Position numbers and translations under genes: made by a program | Shown here: piece by piece, positions 5,183-11,040 of the stretch | Numbering within the stretch: position 1 is the stretch's first letter | How the letters are laid out: each line of letters starts with the position of its first letter | Origin: Sulfurimonas sp. | Lineage (GTDB): Bacteria; Campylobacterota; Campylobacteria; Campylobacterales; Sulfurimonadaceae | DNA: 11,040 bases | Direction of reading: 5' to 3' | NCBI GenBank assembly: GCA_003978475.1 | Contig: QNZR01000188.1 | Location: 1 to 11,040, forward strand | The notes under the pieces: model-generated | Seen by the model: the letters and a program-made list of their open reading frames with translations, nothing else | The model's database searches: none | Told to the model about the DNA's origin: nothing

Positions 5183-7057
5183 ATGAAATATGATGTCATT
5201 GTCGTAGGCGCAGGACATGCCGGTATTGAGGCATCTTTGGCTGCCGCGCGTATGGGAAAGCGAACTTTACTGCTGTCAATGTTGGCAGAAAATGTCGGTG
5301 CTACAAGTTGTAACCCTGCCATCGGCGGATTGGCCAAAGGACATTTGGTACGTGAACTTGATGCGCTTGGCGGTGAAATGGGGCTTATTACCGATGCATC
5401 AGGTATTCAGTTTCGCATATTAAATGCTACCAAAGGGCCTGCTGTTCGCGGTTCGCGTGCGCAGATCGATATGGATCGTTACCGCATTATTGCCAGAAAT
5501 ATCATTTTAAAGACGCCCAATCTCGAGCTGGTTCAAGAGACGGTGGAATCACTTGTTTTTGAAGGCGACACGGTTGTCGGTGTCATGAGTGATTTGCACA
5601 ACCGTTACGAGGCGTCCCGGGTTATTCTTGCTACGGGTACCTTTTTAAACGGGGTGGTACATATTGGTGAAGCAACCAAATCTTCGGGACGTTATGGAGA
5701 ATTTTCAGCGGAGCATCTGTCCTGCTCACTGCAGGAAAAAGGGCTTCGTATCGGGCGATTAAAGACAGGAACCTGTCCCCGTATTGACAGCTCTACCATA
5801 GATTTCTCAGTTATGGAACGGCAAGCCGGTGACGCCTTGCCGTCGCCTTTTAGTTTTCGAACACCGCGTGAGCAGTTTGCGAAAGAGAAGCAGCAGCTTC
5901 CGTGTTATATTGCCTATACGAATGAGACTACCCATAGTATTATTGAAAACAATTTTCATCGTGCTCCGCTCTTTACGGGTCAAATAGAAGGCGTCGGACC
6001 ACGCTACTGCCCGAGTATTGAAGACAAGATTAATCGTTTTCGAGACAAGGAGCGGCACCATCTTTTTATTGAACCGCAGACGGCAGACAATACGGAATGT
6101 TACATCAATGGTATGAGTACATCACTGCCCCCGGATGTTCAGCAGAAAATGGTGCACTCCATCAAGGGCATGGAGTCGGCAAAAATTGTACGTTACGGCT
6201 ATGCGATTGAGTATGACTACGTTGATCCTACGGAGCTGCAGCACTCTCTTGAGACCAAAAAAATCAGACATCTCTATTTGGCAGGACAGATTAACGGAAC
6301 GACAGGCTATGAAGAAGCCGCGGCACAGGGATTGATGGCAGGTATCAATGCCGCGTTATCGCTTGAGAACAAAGCGCCCCTGATACTGCGTCGTGATGAG
6401 GCATATATTGGGGTAATGATTGATGATTTGGTTACCAAAGGTACCAAAGAGCCCTACCGTATGTTCACCTCCCGCGCCGAATATCGTTTGTTATTGCGCG
6501 AAGAGAGTGCCGATGTACGCTTAACTCCCTACGGTTACGAGTTGGGGCTTATCGATGACGCAGCATTTCAGGCTTCTCAAAAGAAAAAACAACAGATCCG
6601 CGACGGTTTTGCATTGCTTCAGCGTATGGAGTTGACGCCCAATAAAACATTTATCGCTTTTTTGGAGTCTATGGGCGAAGAGAAAATTACCGATAAAGTG
6701 CGTGCTACGCAGATTGTTGCTCGAAAAAGTTTTACTCTGGAAAAACTCATTAAGCTTGCACCTGAACTGGCTCGTTACGATAGCTACATACAAAATGAGA
6801 TTTTAGTTGAAGCCAAATATGAGCGGTATGTTCAAAAACAGTATGATGATATTGAGCGACTTAAAAAATATTTACATGTAAAAATTCCGTCGGATTTTGA
6901 TTTTCGCAGCGTTAAAGGGCTCTCTTGTGAGATGATTGAGAAATTTGAGCATTTCAATCCACCGACACTGCAAGCGGCATCGCAGATTAGCGGCGTGACA
7001 CCGGCGGCAATTGAGATTTTGCAGATTTATATCAAGATAGGAAAAGGAGCGTCATGA
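5183..7057 (+). CDS. mnmG: tRNA uridine-5-carboxymethylaminomethyl modification enzyme MnmG (GidA)
   Basis: With MnmE, this FAD- and NADH-dependent enzyme adds carboxymethylaminomethyl or aminomethyl groups to C5 of the wobble uridine in several tRNAs. The protein is 624 aa, the usual size. It shows the FAD dinucleotide-binding motif VVGAGHAG (7-14), the family signature with C43 (SCNPAIGGLAKGHLVREL), ATGTFLNG, RLKTGTCPRID, the second conserved cysteine C276 in GPRYCPSIEDK, AGQINGTTGYEEAAAQG, the EPYRMFTSRAEYRL motif and the C-terminal SGVTPAAIEIL. C43 and C276 correspond to Cys47 and Cys277 of the E. coli enzyme. The reading frame stays open for 134 codons further upstream, but that part is antisense to the neighbouring genes; the 5183 ATG matches the family N-terminus. 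The next gene overlaps it by ATGA. Confidence 0.97.
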   Translation: MKYDVIVVGAGHAGIEASLAAARMGKRTLLLSMLAENVGATSCNPAIGGLAKGHLVRELDALGGEMGLITDASGIQFRILNATKGPAVRGSRAQIDMDRYRIIARNIILKTPNLELVQETVESLVFEGDTVVGVMSDLHNRYEASRVILATGTFLNGVVHIGEATKSSGRYGEFSAEHLSCSLQEKGLRIGRLKTGTCPRIDSSTIDFSVMERQAGDALPSPFSFRTPREQFAKEKQQLPCYIAYTNETTHSIIENNFHRAPLFTGQIEGVGPRYCPSIEDKINRFRDKERHHLFIEPQTADNTECYINGMSTSLPPDVQQKMVHSIKGMESAKIVRYGYAIEYDYVDPTELQHSLETKKIRHLYLAGQINGTTGYEEAAAQGLMAGINAALSLENKAPLILRRDEAYIGVMIDDLVTKGTKEPYRMFTSRAEYRLLLREESADVRLTPYGYELGLIDDAAFQASQKKKQQIRDGFALLQRMELTPNKTFIAFLESMGEEKITDKVRATQIVARKSFTLEKLIKLAPELARYDSYIQNEILVEAKYERYVQKQYDDIERLKKYLHVKIPSDFDFRSVKGLSCEMIEKFEHFNPPTLQAASQISGVTPAAIEILQIYIKIGKGAS

Positions 7058-7920
7058 ATACCTATTATTATGTGCATACGGGGCATCGGGTCGGACTCGA
7101 TCGGTTCCGCCGTGCAGCGGCGGTTATTGAAGAGCTCGGTGATGAAGACATTACGTTGTTAACTTCAGATTTTCGTATTGCTTCAGAAGCCAAAGCCTAT
7201 GGCTTTCGCCGTGCAGTTGGTGTTGATGTGGTGCAAAATATTGCCCATATCGCCAAGCGGGGTGATCGACTCATCTTTGATTCGGATGAACACAGCCCGA
7301 CCACTTTGGATGACATGATGCATTTTTTTTCTACAGTGATCCGTTTTAGTGATCACAGTAGCGAAACAAAGCACGAGAAAGAGTTTTTAGTCTCTCCTTA
7401 TTTGGAAGGAGAAGGTATTTGCAATGCCATACCTGTGGCATCAAAGTTTTTTGGAACATTTGACAAAACCATAGCAATCACCTTTTTCTACGGCGATGAT
7501 GACTATAATAAAGATGTTATGGCACATAAAGAGGCGCTACAGTCGCTCAATATGGAATTATTGCTAGGGTTTTATTATTTTGTATATTATGAAGATGAAG
7601 TAGTTGATTTTTTTAAGAAAATTCATGAAAATGATGCGTATGATGCGGTGATTCAGCAGAGTGATATTATAGTGACGTCATCACAGCAGGCAGTATTTGA
7701 CTCATTGGCATCGGGAGGACGCCCCATTTTTATTCAACGGGAGGATCATACCGGAGAGTTTCAGGAACTTTTTAAAAAGTGGGGAGTTCCTGTTATAGAA
7801 GGTTTGAATATACCAAAAATTGCGGCAGCTATTGCGGCAATAGAACAAAATGCTTATAGAATAATCGAGAAAAAAGGTAACCAATCTACTCATTTTATAA
7901 AAGAAATCTTAAATTTATGA
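7054..7920 (+). CDS. Uncharacterised protein resembling GT-B/PseG-type nucleotide-sugar enzymes
   Basis: A 288-aa cytosolic protein of unknown function. Its N-terminus (YYVHTGHRVGLDRFRRAAAVIEEL) resembles the first Rossmann half of GT-B-fold proteins such as PseG, which begin with a Gly-rich loop and a helix carrying Arg. Its C-terminal part has YDAVIQQSDIIVTSS followed by AVFDSLASGGRPIFIQ, like the donor-binding half of MurG/PseG relatives, where a small-residue loop precedes a conserved acidic residue. The middle (about 110-190) is rich in aromatic and acidic residues and I do not recognise it. I cannot assign a substrate. The ATG overlaps the mnmG stop (ATGA) and AAGGAG (7044-7049) precedes it, so translation is coupled to mnmG. 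The link may be only transcriptional convenience, since the two functions have no evident connection. Confidence 0.8.
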   Translation: MNTYYYVHTGHRVGLDRFRRAAAVIEELGDEDITLLTSDFRIASEAKAYGFRRAVGVDVVQNIAHIAKRGDRLIFDSDEHSPTTLDDMMHFFSTVIRFSDHSSETKHEKEFLVSPYLEGEGICNAIPVASKFFGTFDKTIAITFFYGDDDYNKDVMAHKEALQSLNMELLLGFYYFVYYEDEVVDFFKKIHENDAYDAVIQQSDIIVTSSQQAVFDSLASGGRPIFIQREDHTGEFQELFKKWGVPVIEGLNIPKIAAAIAAIEQNAYRIIEKKGNQSTHFIKEILNL

Positions 7921-7940
7921 GATATTAAAACTCATTCATC

Positions 7941-7946
7941 TATAAT
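7941..7946 (+). promoter_or_regulatory. Consensus -10 box for the petABC operon
   Basis: A perfect TATAAT 34 bp before the petA start, in the 60-bp gap after the preceding gene. A -35-like TTATGA (7915-7920) is 20 bp away and unconvincing. The box overlaps an in-frame ATG at 7945 that would add 12 residues to the Rieske protein. Because the box would then lie inside the coding region, the downstream start at 7981 is preferred. Confidence 0.6.
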
Positions 7947-7980
7947 GACCCTTAAACTCCTAGACATAAGTGAGATAAAT

Positions 7981-8481
7981 ATGACAAATGAGAGCAGAAG
8001 AGGCTTTATTGGTAAAGCTTTCGGTGCAGTAGCAGGTGTTGGAGCAGTTGCTTCATTAGTTGCAATGAAGAGAACCTGGGATCCGCTTCCCAGTGTTATG
8101 TCAGCCGGTTTTACAACAGTTGACGTATCTTCACTTGTTGAAAATAAACTTGAAATCGTTGTATGGCGGGGGAAACCTATCTTTCTTTTGAAATATAGCG
8201 CTGCCATGAAACCGACGGAAGGTCGCAATGTTAAAATCGGTGATCACTATTTTTCAGTTATGATCGGTTTGTGTACCCATCTTGGATGTATTCCGGCCTA
8301 TCGCCCAGATACAAAAGATTTTAAATGTGCATGCCACGGCGGTGAATTCACTGCTGACGGTGTTAATGTTTTTGGTCCTCCTCCGCGTCCGCTCGACATT
8401 CCTCCTTTTAAAATTGATGGCACGACATTGGTTTTGGGAGAAGAGGGTGAAGAGTACAAAAAATTGACAGCAAAAGCGTAA
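7981..8481 (+). CDS. petA: Rieske iron-sulfur subunit of the cytochrome bc complex
   Basis: The [2Fe-2S] subunit that takes the first electron from quinol at the Qo site and hands it to cytochrome c. It has 166 aa from this start. A twin-arginine motif (SRRGFIGK, residues 5-12) precedes a hydrophobic segment (13-29), which in this family is an uncleaved membrane anchor inserted by Tat. The cluster motifs are CTHLGC (98-103) and CACHGG (116-121): ligands C98, H100, C116 and H119, with C103-C118 as the disulfide. The PPPRPLDIPPF stretch near 134-144 is the Pro loop. The positions of the cluster hydrogen-bonding Ser and Tyr of ubiquinol-type proteins are Gly121 and Phe123 here. A ribosome-binding site (AAGTGAGA, 7968-7975) supports the start. 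It is the first gene of petABC, 10 bp before petB. Confidence 0.95.
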   Translation: MTNESRRGFIGKAFGAVAGVGAVASLVAMKRTWDPLPSVMSAGFTTVDVSSLVENKLEIVVWRGKPIFLLKYSAAMKPTEGRNVKIGDHYFSVMIGLCTHLGCIPAYRPDTKDFKCACHGGEFTADGVNVFGPPPRPLDIPPFKIDGTTLVLGEEGEEYKKLTAKA

Positions 8482-8491
8482 GGAGAGTACG

Positions 8492-9742
8492 ATGGCAGAA
8501 TTTAAAAAAGCAGAATCTACTCTAGAGTGGTTCGATCAGCGTCTTGGTGTCACCAACTTATATAAAGTGATGATGTCGGAGTATTGGATTCCGAAAAAAA
8601 TCAACTTTCTATGGGCCATGGGTGTTATTCTAATCATGTTATTTAAAATACTGCTGATCAGCGGTATTTTTCTGCTCATGTATTACAAACCTGATGTCAA
8701 TATGGCATTTGACAGTGTTAACTATACCATTATGCAAGAAGTGGGCTATGGGTGGCTTTTCAGACACATACATGCCGTAGGCGCATCGGTGGTCTTCCTG
8801 GTTATCTATATCCACATGTTTACCGGCATCTATTACGGCTCGTACAAAAAAGGGCGCGAGATGATCTGGCTTTCGGGAATGTTGCTTTTTGTGCTGTTCT
8901 CGGCAGAAGGATTTAGCGGTTATATGCTTCCATGGGGTCAGATGAGTTACTGGGCAGCGTATGTTATTACCGAGATTTTTGGCGGTATACCTTTTATCGG
9001 CAATGAACTGGTTGTCTGGATTCGTGGTAACTTCTATGTTTCCGATGCGACGCTGACACGTTTCTTTATGCTCCATGTACTGTTGATTCCATTGGCAATA
9101 TTGGGAGCTATTGCATTTCACTTTTATGCATTGCGTTTTCCTCATGTCAACAATGAAGACGGTGAGTTCTTTGATTTTGATGAAGAAGCGGAAAAATATT
9201 TGGCGGGCAATAAAAAAGAGTCGAAAGTCGTGCCATTTTGGCCGGTATTTTTGTCTAAAGACTTTATGGTTCTTGGCTTCTTTATGATCTTCTTTTTCTA
9301 TCTGGTTTTCTATCACTACGGGTTTGCTATGGATGCCATTAACTTCGATAAGGCTGATGGTCTGAAAACCCCGGCACATATTTACCCCGAGTGGTATTTT
9401 TTATGGTCGTATGAAGTGTTGCGTGGTTTCTTCTTTGAAATAGCGGGAATTTCCGGTAAAGATTTGGGTCTGATTGCCTTTGCTATTGCCAACGGTATCT
9501 TCCTGGTATTCCCGTGGTTAGATCGTTCGCCATTGGTGAAACCGGCAAATCAACGTCCCTATTTTAAATATTGGTTCTGGTTGTTGATTGCTGACTTGAT
9601 CGTATTGACTATTTACGGTAAATTACCACCGACAGGGATAAATGCATGGGTAGGATTCTTCTCATCAATGACATTTTTAATTCTGTTTGCAGTGCTTCCG
9701 GTTATTACAAAAATGGAAGCAAAAAAAGTAGGAGGTGAATAA
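8492..9742 (+). CDS. petB: Cytochrome b subunit of the cytochrome bc complex
   Basis: The quinol-oxidising, proton-translocating membrane core of the bc complex, carrying both b haems. It is a single 416-aa chain containing the N-terminal four-helix haem domain and the C-terminal Qo-site part, so it is the bc1 arrangement and not the split b6/subunit IV one. The haem ligands are H94 and H108 (RHIHAVGAS...YIHMF) in one helix and H195 and H210 (FFMLHVLL...AFHFYALR) in the other. The Qo-site elements are GYMLPWGQMSYWAA (143-156) and P299-EWYF. The second His pair is spaced 15, as in b6, instead of 14. A loop rich in Glu/Asp and Lys (about 213-240) links the two halves. AAGGAGAG (8480-8487) is its ribosome-binding site, and its stop overlaps the petC start (TAATG). 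Confidence 0.97.
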   Translation: MAEFKKAESTLEWFDQRLGVTNLYKVMMSEYWIPKKINFLWAMGVILIMLFKILLISGIFLLMYYKPDVNMAFDSVNYTIMQEVGYGWLFRHIHAVGASVVFLVIYIHMFTGIYYGSYKKGREMIWLSGMLLFVLFSAEGFSGYMLPWGQMSYWAAYVITEIFGGIPFIGNELVVWIRGNFYVSDATLTRFFMLHVLLIPLAILGAIAFHFYALRFPHVNNEDGEFFDFDEEAEKYLAGNKKESKVVPFWPVFLSKDFMVLGFFMIFFFYLVFYHYGFAMDAINFDKADGLKTPAHIYPEWYFLWSYEVLRGFFFEIAGISGKDLGLIAFAIANGIFLVFPWLDRSPLVKPANQRPYFKYWFWLLIADLIVLTIYGKLPPTGINAWVGFFSSMTFLILFAVLPVITKMEAKKVGGE

Positions 9743-10650
9743 TGAAAGAGATGAGAATTCTAGCGACCATTACGGCTTTGGTTCTGATAACCTATTATGG
9801 GATTGAGCCGTATGCGCATCACATTATGCACCCGGAGCCGGCGCCGGCAGATTATAAGTTCAGTGACTTGAAAAATGTTAAAAAAGTTAAGGGCAATGCC
9901 GTCAATGGTAAAACACTGGTAGAAGCTAATTGTGTGGCTTGCCACTCCATAGAGTCTGCCGGTTTTGCTAAGATGATGCCCGATGCCGATGCGGCGGCAT
10001 CGTATGGTGTTGTACCACCGGATTTGAGTACGGCCGGAAAAATTTATGAGACCAACTATCTGGCGAATTTTATTTATGATCCGGTAGTGGCAACGCACTT
10101 ATCGCATAAATACTCGGCTGAGAGCGGTAAAACATATCCTATGCCGGCATATAATTGGATGAGTTCTCAAGAGATTATGGATATCGTAGCTTATTTGCAA
10201 CAGGTTGCAGCGACTGTTAAAGTAGACGTGGCAGATGAAGCCAGTATCGAAGAGCAGCTAAAAGCTCAGCACCGTGATACATTTGTTAATGCCTGTGGGC
10301 GATGTCACTCAATGGCATACGCCGGTTGGAGTGCCTTAACACCAAGTGATGTACTTAAAGAGCATATGGGTGCTGCTGCTCCGGATCTGTCGCAATATAT
10401 TAAGAGTCGTGGTGAGCACTATTTACACAGTTTCATCAATGACCCTCAAAATCTTCTTCACGGAACCTCAATGCCGCGTGTCGGTTTAACAGAAGAGGCA
10501 CAAGAAGATGTCATTACCTATATGGAAGAGATCGGTGACTCCAAAAAAGCAGATCGCGAATCACTGGGATGGAAAGTTATGCTTTACATGTTGGTTTTTG
10601 CACTCTTGGCACTTGCCTGGAAAAAAGAGATCTGGAAAGAGGTTCACTAA
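9742..10650 (+). CDS. petC: Di-haem cytochrome c subunit of the cytochrome bc complex
   Basis: The electron exit subunit that replaces mono-haem cytochrome c1 in Campylobacterota. It has 302 aa. A hydrophobic N-terminal segment (about 5-20) acts as signal anchor. Two c-type haem sites are present: C64-VACH and C185-GRCH. The two domains are tandem repeats of each other: each has CHS...AG(F/W), PDLS, a FI.DP motif and a late Met-Pro (M134, M244) that probably supplies the axial ligand, then an (I/V)..Y(L/M) helix. A second hydrophobic segment (about 275-293) followed by KKEIWKEVH anchors the C-terminus with a basic cytoplasmic end. The ribosome-binding site GGAGGTGA (9731-9738) lies inside the end of petB and the genes overlap by one base. 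It is the last gene of the operon before a hairpin terminator. Confidence 0.95.
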   Translation: MKEMRILATITALVLITYYGIEPYAHHIMHPEPAPADYKFSDLKNVKKVKGNAVNGKTLVEANCVACHSIESAGFAKMMPDADAAASYGVVPPDLSTAGKIYETNYLANFIYDPVVATHLSHKYSAESGKTYPMPAYNWMSSQEIMDIVAYLQQVAATVKVDVADEASIEEQLKAQHRDTFVNACGRCHSMAYAGWSALTPSDVLKEHMGAAAPDLSQYIKSRGEHYLHSFINDPQNLLHGTSMPRVGLTEEAQEDVITYMEEIGDSKKADRESLGWKVMLYMLVFALLALAWKKEIWKEVH

Positions 10651-10666
10651 AATTCGGTGTGACAGT

Positions 10667-10705
10667 AATAAGAAATACTTTTGGTATTTCTTATTCCAAT
10701 TTTTA
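10667..10705 (+). terminator. Hairpin terminator of the petABC operon
   Basis: A perfect 12-bp stem (AATAAGAAATAC at 10667-10678, GTATTTCTTATT at 10684-10695) with a 5-nt loop (TTTTG), 16 bp after the petC stop and followed by a T-run (10700-10704). The stem has only two G-C pairs, so it is weaker than a typical Rho-independent terminator. Its position, perfection and T-tract still make it the likely end of the operon transcript. Confidence 0.75.
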
Positions 10706-10889
10706 TTGTGACCTTATAGCAAATAATATCCCTCCTTTTTTAATGATACAGCCCAATATGACAGCCCGAAAGAAAAAAATTATTGTCTACAATAGGTGAA
10801 TATAGCCTATTTTACGCATTTTATGTGTCGTAGAGTGACTAATTAGATAATTTAATGAAGGGTTAATATTAAATTAAAAAAACTTAATA
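10706..10889. other. AT-rich non-coding stretch after petABC
   Basis: I see no gene here. Small inverted repeats are present: ATTGT/ACAAT (10782-10793), AATAGG/CCTATT (10791-10811, 9-nt loop, followed by TTTA) and a TTAATATTAA palindrome (10863-10872). The heptamer ACAGCCC occurs twice about 15 nt apart around 10747-10767. None is strong enough to name. The palindrome just upstream of the next promoter could be an operator. Confidence 0.5.
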
Positions 10890-10895
10890 TAGAAT
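10890..10895 (+). promoter_or_regulatory. Probable -10 box for the gene at the right edge
   Basis: TAGAAT in a very AT-rich tract, overlapping a second weak candidate (TATAGG, 10895-10900). It is the last good -10-like hexamer before the start codon at 11022 and would give a leader of roughly 120 nt. The assignment is by eye and no -35 box is visible. Confidence 0.4.
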
Positions 10896-10904
10896 ATAGG
10901 GTGA

Positions 10905-11021
10905 CTTTATAAAGCATCTAGTTTTGGGGGTATCATAAAGCCTTGGCGCTTTATGAATGGTACGTATCGTTGGGTACCAAACAAGCAAGGTACTTTGTAA
11001 AAACAAGAAACAGGAGTGTAA
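10905..11021 (+). promoter_or_regulatory. Structured 5' leader with alternative hairpins
   Basis: Within about 90 nt there is a CTTTATAAAG palindrome (10905-10914), then a 9-bp perfect hairpin (TCATAAAGC 10933-10941, GCTTTATGA 10948-10956, 6-nt loop). After it come three alternating arms: GGTAC (10959-10963), GTACC (10974-10978) and GGTAC (10989-10993). The middle arm can pair with either flank but not both at once. A ribosome-binding site (AGGAGTG, 11012-11018) follows. No T-run terminator is evident. This could be a cis-regulatory RNA acting on translation, a set of operator half-sites, or chance. I could not match it to a known riboswitch class. Confidence 0.4.
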
Positions 11022-11040
11022 ATGAAAAAATTAATGATTT
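11022..11040 (+). CDS. Start of a gene truncated by the window edge
   Basis: An ATG follows AGGAGTG (11012-11018) at good spacing, and the six visible codons read MKKLMI. This is the beginning typical of a signal peptide, so the product may be exported. Nothing more can be said of its identity from this window. Confidence 0.6.

Noticed and set aside
7945..7980. A longer Rieske protein starting at the ATG at 7945
   Set aside because: That ATG lies inside the TATAAT box, has no ribosome-binding site, and would put 12 extra residues before the twin-arginine motif.
8639..9379. A 246-codon open frame on the - strand inside petB
   Set aside because: It is a codon-bias shadow of the membrane protein gene: His/Lys/Gln-rich, with no domain and no start signals.
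10782..10811. A second terminator after petC
   Set aside because: The AATAGG/CCTATT stem is only 6 bp with a 9-nt loop and a short T-run; the 12-bp hairpin at 10667 is the better terminator.
10930..10995. A cyclic di-GMP-I (GEMM) riboswitch
   Set aside because: AAAGCC and the GGTA...GGGTACC hairpin recall parts of it, but the conserved upstream half with its CAGGGCAAACC-like core is missing. An Infernal search with the Rfam model would settle it.

Overview
The window looks like chromosomal DNA from a free-living, respiratory member of the Campylobacterota (Sulfurimonas/Sulfuricurvum/Sulfurovum-like). This is inferred from four things: a petABC cytochrome bc complex with a di-haem cytochrome c subunit, moderately AT-rich DNA, promoters visible mainly as a -10 box, and a two-receiver/GGDEF-like response regulator of a kind known in this phylum. 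No rRNA, tRNA, CRISPR array, insertion sequence or phage gene is visible.

Region 1 (1-2367, + strand) holds four small exported proteins of the DUF1566/Lcl C-terminal-domain family. They form two types in the order A1-B1-A2-B2, so a two-gene module is present twice. Type A carries a TGQT...GDxGTY lead-in. Type B lacks it but ends in a hydrophobic, aromatic tail. Copy 2 is visibly more AT-rich and has its A and B genes fused by a TAATG overlap. This is the least explained part of the window.

Region 2 (2364-5110) is compact and of mixed orientation. It contains riboflavin synthase (ribE, - strand, GTG start), a divergently read REC-REC-degenerate-GGDEF response regulator (+), and a - strand pair made of a 76-aa charged protein and a cytosolic Sel1-repeat protein. 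Both convergent junctions overlap by exactly 4 bp, with interlocked stop codons.

Region 3 (5183-7920, + strand) is mnmG, for tRNA wobble-uridine modification, overlapped by ATGA with a gene for an uncharacterised protein that resembles GT-B/PseG-type nucleotide-sugar enzymes.

Region 4 (7941-10705, + strand) is the petABC operon: a Tat-exported Rieske protein, a full-length cytochrome b, and a membrane-anchored di-haem cytochrome c. It has a strong -10 box in front and a 12-bp perfect hairpin terminator behind. Together the three proteins should oxidise quinol (menaquinol in this phylum) and pass electrons to periplasmic cytochromes. The Rieske protein lacks the Ser and Tyr that raise the cluster potential in ubiquinol-type enzymes. 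Cytochrome b has the b6-like histidine spacing in its second haem-bearing helix.

Region 5 (10706-11040) is a non-coding stretch that ends in a probable promoter and a leader of about 120 nt with several inverted repeats, some mutually exclusive. It leads to a gene of which only the first six codons are in the window.
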